DNA of 64,000 nt from Aquatica leii (GCA_035610365.1 CM069432.1:84014520-84078519); one strand, 5' to 3'. Shown: positions 33,301 through 47,446, counted from the first letter of the stretch. Notes: generated from the sequence alone by a model not told the origin. Numbers and translations: made by a program.

Positions 33301-34620
33301 TGTTACAAGCTTTTGGTATTATACGAACCTGCACGGCCAACTCACAAACGTCGGTGAGAGAGGGGGTTCACAGATACATTAAATATAATTAAGGGCGCCA
33401 GAGCCTATCCCAAAATAACTTCTGTCCGCTCACAACAGAATGGTATCACTTGTAACAAGATGTTAAGTTCGTAATGCTGAAAGAAACGAAAAAAAGAAAC
33501 TACGTCGTTAACAACAATTGTACTTTAATTACTCTATCAAGATAAATCTATTAACAATTAAATAGCCAAATATAAGCCGGTACTGGAGAGAATATAGAAA
33601 AGAGAATAGCAGCAGGATCGGCAACTTACACTACACGTCAAACAAGAGTGTAATTACCATAACATGTATAAAACTTTATCAGTAAGTAACATTAATAATG
33701 ATAATTGATTGTGGATATAAGCAGCAAGCGATAAGTCATTTACCTAAATTAATTGGGTAACAATCACAAGTAACAAATCAATTCGAACGTACGATTAGCA
33801 AATATAATAAGTCGTGAGTATACACCGTAGCGCATAAATAAGTAAAAATTGACTTACCAAATTCCAGGGTACTTTCAGAAAAACGTTTTTCCTACTGGCT
33901 TCCTGCAATTAAACTTCCTGAAAAATAATCGTGTCTACCTGGCGATTCACAAACTACAAATAAAAGACACATTTAAGGGACAGTAATCGAACCGACACTT
34001 ATCGTATGCTGTTACATTAATTTTCCGCCTATGGTGGTGTTAAGTAATTGCCTCCGAATAGAATTCAATCGTATCCAGTAATTATGATCTTCCGAACAAG
34101 GTGAGAGTCATCAAGGTTAAGTTATGGCCTCCGAATAGAATTCAATCGTATCCAGTAATTATGATCTTCCGAACAAGGTGAGAGTCATCAAGGTTAAGTT
34201 ATGGCCTCCGAATAGAATTCAATCGTATCTAGTAATTAGGAGCTTCCGCTTCCGATTATAGTTTTCCCTTGAGGATTTTAGGTAACGATAAGAATACCCC
34301 TATTCATGAAGGTAGCACATGGCGCTAACCAAAAAGACATAAAAATTACCTTTAATCAAAGAAAGAACAAAATCACTTACTCTGCGTGGACTAAATCAAT
34401 TATTTAAGGAAACTACTAATTTCCATCGTGTCCCAACACGTGGATGATTTTAGAGAACGAACTTTCACTCACGCAGACATAGATAATAACAGGTACGATG
34501 GTAAAGTCAAAATGCCGGAAATCTCACCGGATGTCGTCTGCTCAATACAAAGTGGCCAACGAATCCGATAGATGGCGTCAAGAAATATAAAAGTAATTTT
34601 TAATTAAATCCATATACAGG
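33300..34620. repeat. Unclassified G+C-richer block, possible old repeat
   Basis: The block is less AT-rich than its surroundings and contains the 77-bp tandem repeat. On the minus strand TGGCGCCC occurs at 33393-33400 and a TGTTGGG tip at 34432-34438, reminiscent of a primer site and an LTR start ~1 kb apart. The expected CA end beside TGGCGCCC is absent, so I do not call an LTR. Confidence 0.35.
34050..34260 (+). repeat. 77-bp tandem repeat, about 2.7 copies
   Basis: Units start GCCTCCGAATAGAATTCAAT at 34050, 34127 and 34204. The first two are identical as read. The third diverges after ~40 bp (TCTAGTAATTAGGAG). Identity suggests recent duplication. Confidence 0.9.
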
Positions 34621-37269
34621 GTACTGCATTATTTAAATTTATGTACGTAACAACATAAGTTATTCACACAAACTGTAATCAAAAATTAAATTAAATTTAC
34701 TGTACTATTTATTACAAAACAAAATTTACCTATTCTGAAACATTTAAATTATTAACTAATGTTAATTGTTTCTTGTCAGAACTTAACTACCACTTCTACC
34801 AGAAACTGTTGACACAGATCCTTAGCAACACATGGAAAAGAAGTACGCATACGGATAAAACGATTTAACAAGTAGGTACGAGTGTTCAGAGTGGCAGTAT
34901 TATGATAGTGATCGGTAATATTATGCATAGAGCCGACATAGTATTATATTGCTGAGGTAATTTTTTCCTAATAAATAATAACGTATTTATAATTTTTGTT
35001 TTTATTGATATGTTATATAATTACTATTTATAATAACCATAATAAGTTTTCATTACTTTTTAATTTGAAATTACTAATATCACTGAAGTGTAGCACTTAC
35101 TAACCATAAAACACTTGTTACCTAATAAATTCTCATAATATAATTGTTTACAAGACTCTATTTCGAAAAAATATAATTGGAAAGTCAATTATTAAAATAA
35201 AATTATTTTATTGATCATGAAATATCCGTGAAAAATTAACAATATTTTAGTATTTTGTTTTGTTTTCTTCTACGCTGGAAAGGTTTACCACTTTTCTAAT
35301 TCATCATTAAAAGATTTGGCATTTTTGTCTATCAATCAGTAATTTTACTCTACCTTTAAATGATTACGTATGAATGCTTAATATTCAAATTTTACTCAAT
35401 AGTCGGACTTGTGTTTTGCAACTCAACTACACTGAATTATCATTTAGGACAAAAACAGTTCACTAATTCAAAAGGCTTCGTTTTTTTGAATCTGTTCCTA
35501 AGATTTGTGTTGTTCAAGAACTGAATAACTTTATCGTTCATATAATAGAACAGCCTTTGTTTGTGGCTACTAGCAAATTTAGAGATGGTTTGTTCAACAG
35601 TATCCATTTAAAAATTTCTATAGATGTTTTTATTTTGGCAGTACTAAAGTGCATCAGTGTTTTTTAATAATTTATTGTAGCGCTGGATTACTTGAATATT
35701 GCTCTTACTGGTACAACCCTAAGGTTTGTTACCATATGTTTAAACTGAGAGAATACTGGCTTATATAGCATATTGTCTGTAGATAATTTGAAGTTTTGTC
35801 TAAATAGCTAAAACATTTTTTTTTTCAGTTTAAACTGAAACTTTTAAATTTTTTTTGACATAAATTCTCTAGCAGCATCTAGCGTCTATGGTCATTTCAA
35901 GATACTTAGCTAAGTTAGCGTAAAGAATCTCAGTATAGTGGAAATTATCTAACAGTTTAAAACCCAGATATTTTTAATAATTTGTAGAAAAAAAAACAAT
36001 TATGTTTAGTTGAGTAGAGGTAATGTTGATTAAAAGTTGGGCATATAAGAATTAAATTATAATGACGAGACTGCACAATAAAATAGAAGCAACTAAAAGT
36101 TAGCTAATAGAATAAGAATATGATAAGGAATCATAAATGCTCATATTGATTATTTTTGCTTACAGTGTTTTATATTATTTATTTAAAACAATGTATGTTG
36201 TTTTCAAATTACTAAAACTTTAATATTGTATACAGATATGATTTTTAATACTTTATAACTGTGTGACATTTTCTTCTGACGTTTTTGTCTTTCGACAAAA
36301 GTCAATTTTTTCTCATAATAAAAATTTATTGCAAATTGAAATAAAGGTTACTTTATTAAAAGAAACTTTAAATAAAGCATCTTGTAAATTTTGAAATCAT
36401 TTTAAAGGAATGCTATTGCAACGCTTTCTTGGTTTGTACTTCACTTTATTTTGACAGTTTCTAATAGAAGTTATAGAGATGTTGTTAACTGTTAAAGTAC
36501 TATTTTAAAATTAAGCCATCAGAATCTTATTTACAGATAATTACAAATTGTAGCTTATTTCCTTCTTAAAAAAACTAAAATCCCATAGAACTGGGATTTG
36601 TTTGACATTACACCTGTCAAACAAAAATGTTTTATTAAAGTATTTCAGTTTGTATCTAATTTAAATAGAGGAAGTCTGTATTTTAATAAAGGAAAAATAT
36701 TAAGCGGTAAGACCTGCGCATGCGTAGATAAAGAAAATTAAACGATCAGCAAAAATGACTTTGCAATAACTCTCTATTTTTAATTAATTCAAAAAAATCA
36801 CAAAAATGCAACGTGGCCAAATTCAATTTGAATCTAGTATTTACAAAAATGATTATTCAAAAATAGCACGGTCGCTTTAGCAATAGAATGTTTTTAATGA
36901 TTCGAAGTAACTCGGGAATAAGTCTCCAGAAAGTGATTTAGTAACTGATACACTTCCAAAATAGTTATTTGTTACTTTGATAAAATTTCTGATATCAACT
37001 TTAATGGTAAAAAAAAAATACATATATGTAGTTTTGCAAATAAAATAACTAAAAATTAGTTTAAAGTCGCACAGAAAAAATTACCTTAATGTTCTTAACC
37101 TAACATATAGACAAAAATGTGTACTTTAATAATTACTTTTTGCTGGTTTTGTAATAACTATTTTAAGATGGTACAATTAACATTGCTTTTATAATATATT
37201 TTAAAAAAAATAAAAAAATGTAGTTTCAGTTATGTAAAGTAAATTAAAATATATGTTACTTAATGTAAT
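34621..37269. other. Gene-free AT-rich stretch with a double hairpin
   Basis: No gene recognised. 36578-36622 contains two abutting perfect 8-bp hairpins (separate entry). Confidence 0.4.
36578..36622. other. Two abutting perfect hairpins
   Basis: AAATCCCA-tagaac-TGGGATTT (36578-36599) is followed without spacing by GTTTGACA-ttacacc-TGTCAAAC (36600-36622). Function unknown. Confidence 0.7.
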
Positions 37270-37272
37270 ATA

Positions 37273-37387
<115 letters not shown>

Positions 37388-37388
37388 C

Positions 37389-37432
37389 CCCCGCAAGGGG
37401 AGGTATGTTACCTTACGTGCGCAGCGAGCACG
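37389..37432 (+). ncRNA. Structured 5' end of Dong element, candidate self-cleaving ribozyme region
   Basis: Three successive hairpins: CCCC-GCAA-GGGG with a GNRA loop (37389-37400), AGGTA-TGT-TACCT (37401-37413) and CGTGC-GCAGCGA-GCACG (37416-37432). R2-superfamily elements often begin with an HDV-like ribozyme that frees the RNA 5' end. The strong folding exactly at the junction fits, but I have not shown the double-pseudoknot. Confidence 0.4.
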
Positions 37433-37472
37433 CGGACCCTAGCTAACCACCAATAGGACTAACCATCACCTG

Positions 37473-38000
37473 GTGTGTACAGAGGTTACTACCAATATAA
37501 AAGCCTCGGACGTGCGTCGTCAAGATCGGGGACGACGCAGGAATAAACAGCCCGATCAAATTATTAATGGCCCGGTTACGAACAATGAACCCACCGAACG
37601 TGTTTTGTCTAATTTAAAGATAACCACAAAGGAGGGAAAACCCCGGCAACGCATGACATGGACACGAGAAATGAACATTACTGTCATGCGCTGCTACTAC
37701 ACCGCCACACAGTTAGAACAAATTTCAATAGGATACCGACCACAACTTTATAATTTATTCACAGAAACATATCCAGAATTAACTAACATAATTACACCGC
37801 AGAGGCTAGTCGATCAAAAACGAGTAATTCTTACAAACAAAAGACTTACAGATGAAGATATTCAGAACATCAAAGAAGAAATAGCCACAGAACTGGACGG
37901 AAAAAATACAAGACAAAACAATTTCCAAACATCATTACAAACCACAACAACAATACAAAACACAGAACTTCAGAAACACCTGCAACATCAACTCTACTAA
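37473..38000 (+). pseudogene. Dong-type LINE, N-terminal part
   Basis: The frame begins MCTEVTTNIKASDVRRQDRG. It contains WTREMNITVMRCYYTAT and YRPQLYNLFTETYPEL, a block of the W..E.N..VM..Y type common upstream of RT in R4/NeSL-like elements. The basic N-terminus (RRQDRGRRRNK) may bind nucleic acid. The frame is lost by a small shift near 37950-37990 and stops at 38000, while the rest continues in another frame. Codon use is A-rich. True start uncertain. Confidence 0.75.
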
Positions 38001-38009
38001 ACAAAACCC

Positions 38010-40624
38010 CGCACACACAAACACCAAGATTTACAAATACAAACACTATTGATAGAATAAACGATGAATTACAAACAAACATAATCAAATGAACAGGAAT
38101 CAACCCAGAAAACAGATTACCACTACCAAAACTAATATACAAAAAAGATACAAATACCATCATCAACACAGTTAATACACTAATAGAAAAACACTTACAT
38201 AACACAAGCACGATAGAAGATATACATCAATTAGTATACATCGCTGCAATTACGGTTATAACACAAAATAAACAACTCACACAAAACAGAACAAGTCATG
38301 AAAGAAAACAATCAAAACCAAAATGGCAAATCAGACTTGAAAACAAAATAAACAACATAAGAAAAGACTTAGAAAGGTTAACACAATATTGCAAAGGAAA
38401 CCATACCAAACAAGTTACAAAACATATACGGCACATTATAAATAACAGTAACAACAAAGAAACACCAACAGAAGCATTAGACACACTAAAACAAAAACTA
38501 GCACTGTATACGACAAGATTAAAAAGATACAATGAATCAAACAAAAGAAAAACACAAAACATACAATTTAACAGAAACGAAAAACTATTCTACAAAAACC
38601 TAGAAAGACATGAAAAAATACAAATAATACCACCAAGCACAGATGAAATAAAACATTTCTGGCAAAATATATGGTCACATCCAAAGCAACACAAAGAAAC
38701 GGCCCAATGGATCACAGAAGAACAGAAAAAACATTCAAGCTTACCTATACATACGGACCATATAATCACAATAGAAGAACTAAGAAACACTATACAAAAA
38801 ACACAGAACTGGAAGGTTCCTGGAATAGACCACATACACAATTTCTGGTACAAACAATTTACATCTATATACTAACACTTAACAATACAAATCAACAAAA
38901 TCATACTAGAACCACAGAGTATGCTACCGTTTTTAACACAAGGAAAAACATACATAATACCAAAAAACCAAGACACACAAAATCCAGCTAACTATAGACC
39001 GATCACATGCCTGCCAACACTATACAAAATAATTACAGCATTGATTACACAGAAAATAGAAAAACACTTAATAGAAAATCACATACTTACAGAAGAACAA
39101 AAGGGATGTCGAAAAAACAGTCAAGGATGCAAACAGCAAGTAATCATAGACAGCGTCAATATGAAACAATCAGAGAAGCAACAACAAAACATTATCATAT
39201 GTTATATAGATTATAAGAAAGCATTCGACTCAATCCCACACATTTGGCTTATAAAAATTTTAGAAATATATAAAATAGACGCACACATTCAAAACTTCTT
39301 ACACACAATCATGCAGACATGGAGAACGACAATACAGCTAAAAACATATGAACAACAAATAGAAATAAAAGACATAAATATCAACAGAGGAATCTTCCAA
39401 GGTGACTCACTCAGCGCACTATGGTTTTGTTTATGCCTAAACCCCCTCTCAAATACACTAAACAAGACAACATACGGTTTTAAGATAAAACATCAAAATA
39501 ATCCACAACACACAATAAATCACTTATTATATATGGACGATATAAAGATATTCGCCTCAAACAAAACACAAATGCAATCACTACTACAAATAACAAAAGA
39601 ATTCACACAAGACACATGCATGGAGTTTGGCATCAACAAATGCAAAATGCTGCACATAGAAAAAGGAAAATACAAACAACAGAACGTTACAGAAACACTA
39701 AACAATGAAGCATTTGAAAATCTAGAACCACAGGAGACATACAAATATCTCGGTTTTGAACAAAACACCAGCTTAAATCACTCGCACATTAAACAACAAC
39801 TTAAAAAGAAATACAAGCAAAGGCTTACACTTGTGCTTAAATCAAAACTTAACGCCAAAAACATCATTAAGGCAGTCAACACATACGCGATTCCACTCTT
39901 GACATACTCATTTGGCATTGTCAAATGGTCAGTCACGGATCTAACAGAGTTAAACCGAGTTAACAGAACAAAATTAACAGAACATCGCAAACTGCATCCA
40001 AACTCATGCATTGAAAGAATTACAATAACCAGGAAAGAAGGGGGAAGAGGACTCGTAGATATACAAACATTACACAACACACAAATACAAAACTTAAAAA
40101 AATATTTCATAAACAAAAACACCTCGCTACATCAAGCAATCACAAAAGCAGACAAAGGATACACCCCACTCAACCTACATCAAAACGACATTCAGGAAAA
40201 CATCGAAACAAACACAATACAACACAAAAAAGACATTTGGGCAAGAAAAGCATTACACGGCAACCATTATAACACAATGCAAAACCCGCACATAGACACA
40301 CAACTGTCATACAAATGGCTGCACTCAAGTCAACTTTTTCCAGAAACAGAAGGATTCGTCCTAGCCATCCAAGATAAAGTAATAGCCACAAAAAACTACA
40401 GAAAGTACATATTAAAAGAAAAAATTGAAACAGACACATGCCGAGAATGCCACCAATACCCAGAAACAATAGAACACATTACAGGAGGTTGCAAACTACT
40501 AGCAGGAACAGACTACACCGATAGACACAACACAGCAGCAAAAATCATCCATCAAGAACTTGCAGTTAAATACGGCTTAATACACAAACATCATATTACA
40601 AATACACACCCGAAACTATACTAG
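38010..40624 (+). pseudogene. Dong-type LINE reverse transcriptase and zinc knuckle
   Basis: One frame, broken by TGA near 38090 and TAA 38873-38875, contains the whole RT. Landmarks are WKVPGIDHIHNFWYKQF (upstream conserved block), NYRPITCLPTLYKI, motif A DYKKAFDSIPH (~39205), motif B GIFQGDSLSALWFCL (~39390) and motif C YMDDIKIFA (~39530). These are followed by the thumb motif YKYLGF (~39745). The catalytic aspartates are present. The C-terminal CRECHQYPETIEHITGGC and DRHNTAAKIIHQELA match the CCHC and HN..A..IH..LA signature of R2/R4 proteins. From 38921 to 40624 it is open (567 codons). It would copy the RNA onto nicked target DNA (target-primed reverse transcription). Confidence 0.9.
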
Positions 40625-41007
40625 AAAACGAAAACTGTAAACTATACTGGGATAGAACACTACACACAGATAAAACGATAATATGCAATAGACCTGATAT
40701 CACACTATTAAATAAAACACAAAAGCATACATACATTATAGATATTGCCATACCCAACGACAGCAACATAGTATAAATAGAAACCAAAAAGATCGAAAAA
40801 TACACACCTCTTGCAACAGAAATTAAAGAAGTATGGAAACAAGAAAAAATAACAATAGTACCAATTATAATGTCTGTGACAGGTATAACAACAAAATCAT
40901 TCAAGCAACACTTAAAAACAATAGATCTCCCACTATACATCCATACCAACATACAAAAAGCAGTAATTCTAAAAACAACAACAATAGTCAGAAAGTTCAT
41001 GCAATAG
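40600..41007 (+). pseudogene. Dong-type LINE restriction-like endonuclease
   Basis: After a one-base loss near 40600 the frame continues with CKLYWDRTL, then NRPDITLL and a downstream YIIDIAIPNDSN. This is the PD...D core of the R2/R4 endonuclease that nicks the target. A TAA near 40775 (after SNIV) interrupts it. It ends at TAG 41005-41007. Because the enzyme decides target choice, it is presumably what sent this copy into the TAA array. Confidence 0.85.
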
Positions 41008-41089
41008 ACAGACATGTGACTTGGCCCCGGTCCGTCGCATGGCTTACAAACACCACTACGGTGAGAAACTAGAAGAATAATAATAATAC

Positions 41090-44000
41090 ATATATAAGAG
41101 TCGTAAAGTATAATAAAATTACTTTGATATTATTTGACCAACAGACGACTTGGTAGACGTTGCAATACATAACTAATTTATTCTTACAATTATATAATAA
41201 AATACCTTGTAAATATTATTTATTTATACAAATTAGAGAAATTGTTGTATAAATCCATAAAAAAAATCTAGTTTGTCGACTTTGATTAGTAGCATTATTA
41301 TACATTGCACAAGTGTATAGTTATATGCAACATAATAGTAACCTTGTTTATTAACTACACTATTTTTATTCATTTTGTAATATTTGTAAGAAATTATGCC
41401 TAGTAAAATAAATAAAAATAAACCAAATCTAAATCTATTTTTTTGTTTTTAAATTAATTCTAAAGTTAATAATCATTATAAAGTAATCAAATGTAGTGTT
41501 TGAATTAATATAATTTATTACTTGTACTATTTACATGCACTAAATACTATACTGTAAAGATTATAATTATTAATAAATATAATTTTATAATTTTTGCTTT
41601 TATTTATAATGATAGGGTAAGGTTATTATTTGCAAATAATGACTAACATGAGTGTAATTTAGTTAAATTAATACAAAAAGCAATTTCAGAAAACTTTTTG
41701 CGACAAGCAAAAGATGACAAGGGATTTTAGGTATTATTAAATTGTACGGGACCGTAGGGAACTCTTCTCTTTGCTTAACGTAATTATATATTTTTAGACA
41801 ATTTTTAAGTTATACACTATTAAATTTTTTTTATTTATAAATGCGTATGATTTTTGAAATAAGTTATTAAAATACATGTGATAGTAAAAACATAAAGGTT
41901 TGTTTACAATAAACTACATAATTATTTATTCATTACAGTTATTAAAAAAATTATCTAATTTTAGTATATTATAAAATAACTAAAATATAGAAAAGTATTG
42001 AGTTAGTCTAAGACAAAACACATTTTGTAATAGAACAAAATTTACATAAAACAAAATCATGTCAGACTTTTTATAGAATCAGAAAGTAGCTATAAAAGTT
42101 TGTAAATATTTTTATATTGTTATTATATTATATTATTTTATAATAAAATAAAACATTTGTATATTTTAAATTATTGAAGAAATTACTTTACTTTTATAAA
42201 ATAAAAAAATACTTAAATGAAATAACCCTAATTGCTTTAATTAAAAAAAAGTATGCACTTTGTTGTAGTTTACAAATTTAAAATGCAGCACTTTATGCAA
42301 TAAAATAATTGTGTCTATTTTATTTTACCCAGACATGCATTCTTTAATAGACAAAATATTATGTACTATATAATTATAATGTGAGAGTTGTTAATAATTC
42401 ACATAATAATAAAATAATGTACTTAGACTAGCTTATTTTAATTTAGAGTTGTAGAAATTGTATCAAACCTTCAGTTTTCTTTGAATTCAAAATGAACAAT
42501 TTAAATCTAATTTTGAGCGCTACAACAATTTTATAATGTTAAAAGAGGAAATTTTGGAACACAAAAATACGTTACATAGTAAGCATAACAGTAATTACGA
42601 ACTTTTGTTTTGGTGTAATTATACTTTTTTGGCTGAATTGAATATTGTTTAATTAATATTTATCCCAATTAAATAAATAATTTTTTAAATCGTACTTGTA
42701 ATTGATAATTTGGTATTTTAACTTTTGTTTTGTTTGTCCTATGTAAACCTTTGACTTTTAGAATTGGTTCTGTATGTTATGTATGCATCTGTCAATTTAT
42801 CATTTATTACTTTAAAAATGTTATGTCACTTATTTATCATTTTTGATTGTGTTATATTTTTTAATAAACAGATGGCCCGATAAAGCAGACACATAGATTT
42901 ACAAAATATTGCCAAATTTTAAAATGTTAAAACAATGAATAAATTAAAGGTTTCTTTCTATTAGAATAAAAATAAATTACAAACTAATTTAAATTGTTAA
43001 ATACATTCGTTAAACATTATTTAATTTCTATAATTCACATCTTACCTACAAAATTCTTATTAATAAGACGCTTGGCAAAGATCGTACAAATAAAGCAACG
43101 TTTACACAATGAGAATGGAACAAAGACACATTTCCCTCTTTAAAATAGAAAACATTCTTTATAAAACACAACGAACGCAAATCTAACAACAGAATGCACA
43201 AAAATTAGGTTGTAAACGTACCAACAGAATTTGATTCAATCATGATTTTTAATCTAACATGCGGTTACTGTCGTAGCAAAATGAATAACGCCCGCTTTGC
43301 ATTAAAGTGCAGAAAAATGGCTACATATCATTCATGAATATTGAACATCATCATTTCCAAACGCTAACGGTTTAAACCGAAGGTATTTAATCCAAAAAAT
43401 GTACTTGTTACATAATATTCCTTACAGTTGACTGTTATTATACTTGTGTTACATTAAAAATTAATTTATTTAAAAAATGAAAGAAACTAAAATTTATAAT
43501 GTATAACTAATAATGCGTATTATCTCCCTGGTTGTTAATATATTTTTGTAACCGTGTGAGTATAGATGCTTCCATTGTATAAATAAAATGCATTTTACAT
43601 TGCATCAAAAAGCTGAGCGCAATGTTGAGAGATAAATTTTGGTTTTAGTTGGTTTGAAATTAACTGAATGATTTCAGCCTAAACATTTTCTATGATGCTA
43701 AAATCTAAACTTTTTCCCTCCATAGCAAGCAGGTTGTGTTTTCAATTTAAGTATGCACGATCCTTGATAAATGTATTGGGCATTATCCTTAAGAGAAAAC
43801 AGATTAATATTAACGTAATAATTTAAAAAAAGTTGTTATTTAGTATGCTGTAGTAGTAGAGTTATTAGAATAATGATGTAACAATAAATAACATTGATTT
43901 GTTAGAAAATATAGTCACCCTCCAAATATTGAATTTGCGCCCACGGTAGGATTACGTCGCCTAGCATATTTACGTATGCATTAGAAGCTAGGCACTATTT

Positions 44001-47000
44001 AAGAACTCAACGACTTCCTGAACCACGGGTGCTTACTTAACTCTAATTCAGTGAGAAACGGTAGTTTACAAGGACTAATGTAATTTTGATAGTAACAGGT
44101 TCTTCTTGGCAAAAAAATTTAATAGATCCATCGTTAACGTTAATAACCAAATAGCTCATTAATAGAACGGTGTGCAAACTTCATACAAATCCTCTTGTTT
44201 TTCTCGATAAAAATCTCTTTAGAAACCGCCGTATATTTTTTTAAGCCTTTATTACAAATTCTTATCGAATCTGTAAAAATACAGCCAGGAAAGCCTGTTT
44301 TTTGTATACCGCGTTTGAAAGTGGAAAATCGGTTTGCTTGGCGTGCACAATGAAAACCGCATTTTGAGCTTTAGTGGAAATTTTTTATGGTTCACTGAAC
44401 TGTATACTCGCAGTTCAATTTTACACGTACACGACCTACAAACGATACATCCAACTTTGCAGCGACCGTACGGAAGGTACGACCTCACCATAATTCTGCA
44501 ATAATAATAAACTAGTATGATCTACAACTTATCTGTATTTATAACTATTCTTAATTCTCCACAATAATTACATTGTTAATTATCCAATACCACTGCGTAA
44601 ATGCATCGATATGAAGGGAAAAACAATTCCATTATTAGATGTTTTTCAGTAGGTAACAAAAAATGAAGGTATGATAAGGAAATAACTGCAATCCAATTGA
44701 CTGACATAATTTTTGTGTTTTCAGATGACGAGCAAGTTTAGGAAATCTTGTTTATCTTAATGAATTATTTCTGTATACTATAATACATTATTGGGTATCT
44801 ACTTTTAAAATAATCCTGATAGAATAAGTTCTGTTTGTAAGTTAGACTGGGTGACATTAAAAGAAATTTAAATTCCTTTCAATTGCTATATTTTGTTCAA
44901 ATATATCATAAATATTCTAACTGTTTTAACTTTTATTTGTGCCAATGCAGCCGACTAGAACCGACAAATAAATAAAAATTTAATATTTTGATTAACAAAT
45001 ACAATTTGACCTAATGGTTTTCAGAAATTTTATATAATGTAATTTGCTTATTACTTATCAATAAATTAGAAAATTTACGTTTGTGGGTTAGAATTATCTG
45101 ATGAGGTCTCAACATCATTACAATACATAGAGAAAATTATTAGCTTTACGATAAAAACAAAAACTTTCATTTTAACTTATGAAAACATACTGCTACTACT
45201 ATTTACTTGAAATTTATTATCAATTTATAATAAATCATTTTTTAAAACGTTTATTTATATAAATATCTATGTGGGAAAACTTCACATCATAAGCGATACA
45301 AAAATTAACAATTACTAGCACGTTATAAAATACCCATTATTGGCAATTAATACTTTTAATAAAATTAATTTTCTTGTGCTTTCATTTGAATTTTCTCGGT
45401 TACAAGTATTAACACCTGCAGCGTCGGGTAGGACCGTCTGCGGACAAACGTGTGGTTTTTACTGTCAAACCCCGTTTACACTATTAAAACTTCTGTTGAT
45501 CACAAAAAGTTTGTCTTCATTTTTTTTCAAACCGAGTGTATATATTTACTTACGTGTGTTGTAATTATTAAATTCTATTTTTAAATGTTTGAAAAATATA
45601 TAGCATTATTCTGTACAAGAAATGACATGTTCTAACATTTTGATGACCATTTTACATATTCACATATAACAGTTTTAAAGAAAAAAAACTTACAAAACTA
45701 TCTACCAGTGGGAAGAGATTTTTACTGTTATTTTAAAATTTTAAATCGTTTATTGAACAAATTGATGTGATTTTAAAAATGTAAGTTATTTAAAGTTTGT
45801 GCTTAATTAAATGTGAATATTACTGAATTAAATATATTTTAGATAAAATCAATACTTAAAGTACTAATGTTTTTAACAATTTTAGTAACGTTGGTAAAAA
45901 AAACTTACGTTATTTATTAATTTTTGTATTGTAACTCACAATTACGAGTTACTTCAAATTAATTTTATTAAACTAATCACAACTGTCACAATCACTCACT
46001 TGATTTTTAATTTGAAATTATTATCTTAAATTTTATTTTGTAACAGGTAATAGTCTATTGATAGTTACCAAAGTTAAAAAGTGTATAATTATAACTACCG
46101 CGACAGAATATATCGCACGACGCGAAGCATCAAGAGATAAAAGTCACACAGAGTATAATCATCTACTCAACCGTAGTCTATATACAATTTTTTCTAATAC
46201 TAGAATTATTAAAACTTATTTTTCTTCTACAAGTTGTATAGGTTTGCACTATTAAGTATAGTAGCAACATATAAGAAAACACTTTTTTAACAATGTTAAT
46301 ACTTTAAGAATTTAGTATTGTTAAATCTTTGATGTGAAAGAAGTGAAAAACTAACAATCCGGTTTTGGTGACGTTTTGCTGTCTATGCGCACAACTTTAT
46401 CAAACAATGTTTTAAATAAACATTTAAAATTACAAAAACAAAAAATTAGAACATAGAACTAATACTATAAATAGCACGTAAGAAATTTATGTTAAAATTG
46501 GACGACCATGAAAATTGATTCTTTAAATTTGAAGTTATCTATTTGACGATTTTACTTATAGTGTTATTAGTAGCACAAATAATATAACCAACATGTCTTT
46601 GCCAAGTGATTTTAATAATAAAACAAGGAAATATTAAATAACAAAAGTTTTATAGCCTATTTTGTCATCTGCCTTATAATAAATATTGCATCGTAGTTAT
46701 AAATAATTTAATTTATGCCTTTCTCAAATACGTACATATATGTATTTAATTTATTAATTATTTTTGGCTGCATGTTTCGACATTATACTCATCGTTAATA
46801 ACTTAATAGTTAAATCGAAACCTTAAAATATACTTTTAATTTAATTTATATTAAGTATAGTAACAACATATTTCTAAATACGACAAGAAACGTAAAATTT
46901 GCCAATGTAAGTTTGTTGTACAGTCAAATAATTCTATTAAATTCTAATTTCATGTAAACCGATTAGATGCACTTATTGTTAAAGGTTCACAATGTAACAA

Positions 47001-47429
47001 CTGCTTTAGATTAAATAATTTTAGATCGGCTGTACTTTTATGTCAATTACTTAGATACGCCTTACCAAAGACTTAATTAACAGATACATTGTAAAGAAAT
47101 GTAAATTAATTAACCTTTATGAACATATTAAAATTAGATTTTATGCAATACAAAATTTCTGTAGGTTTAAACTTTAAACTAAATACAATTTTTAGATATT
47201 ACATTTATTTTATATTATTTATAGAAAACAAATAAACACGTTTTTTTGTATCACAATAAATATTATAATAAATTTTTCTGATGTTTTGAAAAGTATTCGG
47301 TTTTATTCTAATTTATAACGTCAAAAGTTCACGCTCGCTAGTATTGACGATGTCGCTAAACCGCCTGAATGCTATTCTTAACTTTACCGAGGCGCTAATA
47401 ATTAACGATACTATCGCTAAAACTTACTG
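41090..47429. other. Gene-free AT-rich stretch
   Basis: Very AT-rich with only short chance frames. A small inverted pair GCCTAGC/GCTAGGC lies near 43970-44000. No gene or known repeat recognised. Confidence 0.4.
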
Positions 47430-47446
47430 TTAAGGGTTGTATTTAG
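47430..47446 (+). repeat. TTAA plus GGGTTGTATTTAG, copy 1
   Basis: TTAAGGGTTGTATTTAG is identical to the left end at 49459-49475 and inverted relative to the end at 53584-53600. It may be the end of another, related TTAA-type element. Confidence 0.6.

Larger units (their letters stand above)
37388..41076 (+). mobile_element. Dong/R4-clade non-LTR retrotransposon in (TAA)n
   Basis: A ~3.7-kb element with a structured 5' end, one long but interrupted reading frame and a short 3' UTR lies between a long and a short TAA tract. The coding order is N-terminal domain, reverse transcriptase, CCHC zinc knuckle, restriction-like endonuclease with a PD...D core. This is the R2/R4 architecture, and the Dong element of the R4 clade is known to insert into TAA repeats. 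Base use is strikingly A-rich on the coding strand, unlike the rest of the window. It appears full length but has a few stops and frameshifts. Confidence 0.9.

Noticed and set aside
33393-34438. Solo LTR on the minus strand (TGTTGGG start, TGGCGCCC primer-like site)
   Set aside because: No CA end next to the primer-like site, no target duplication and no second LTR.
38000-41015. Long minus-strand frames opposite the LINE (for example 37870-38211, 39778-40122, 40596-41015)
   Set aside because: They are shadows of the A-rich LINE coding strand, with a cysteine/valine/leucine-rich composition and no domain.
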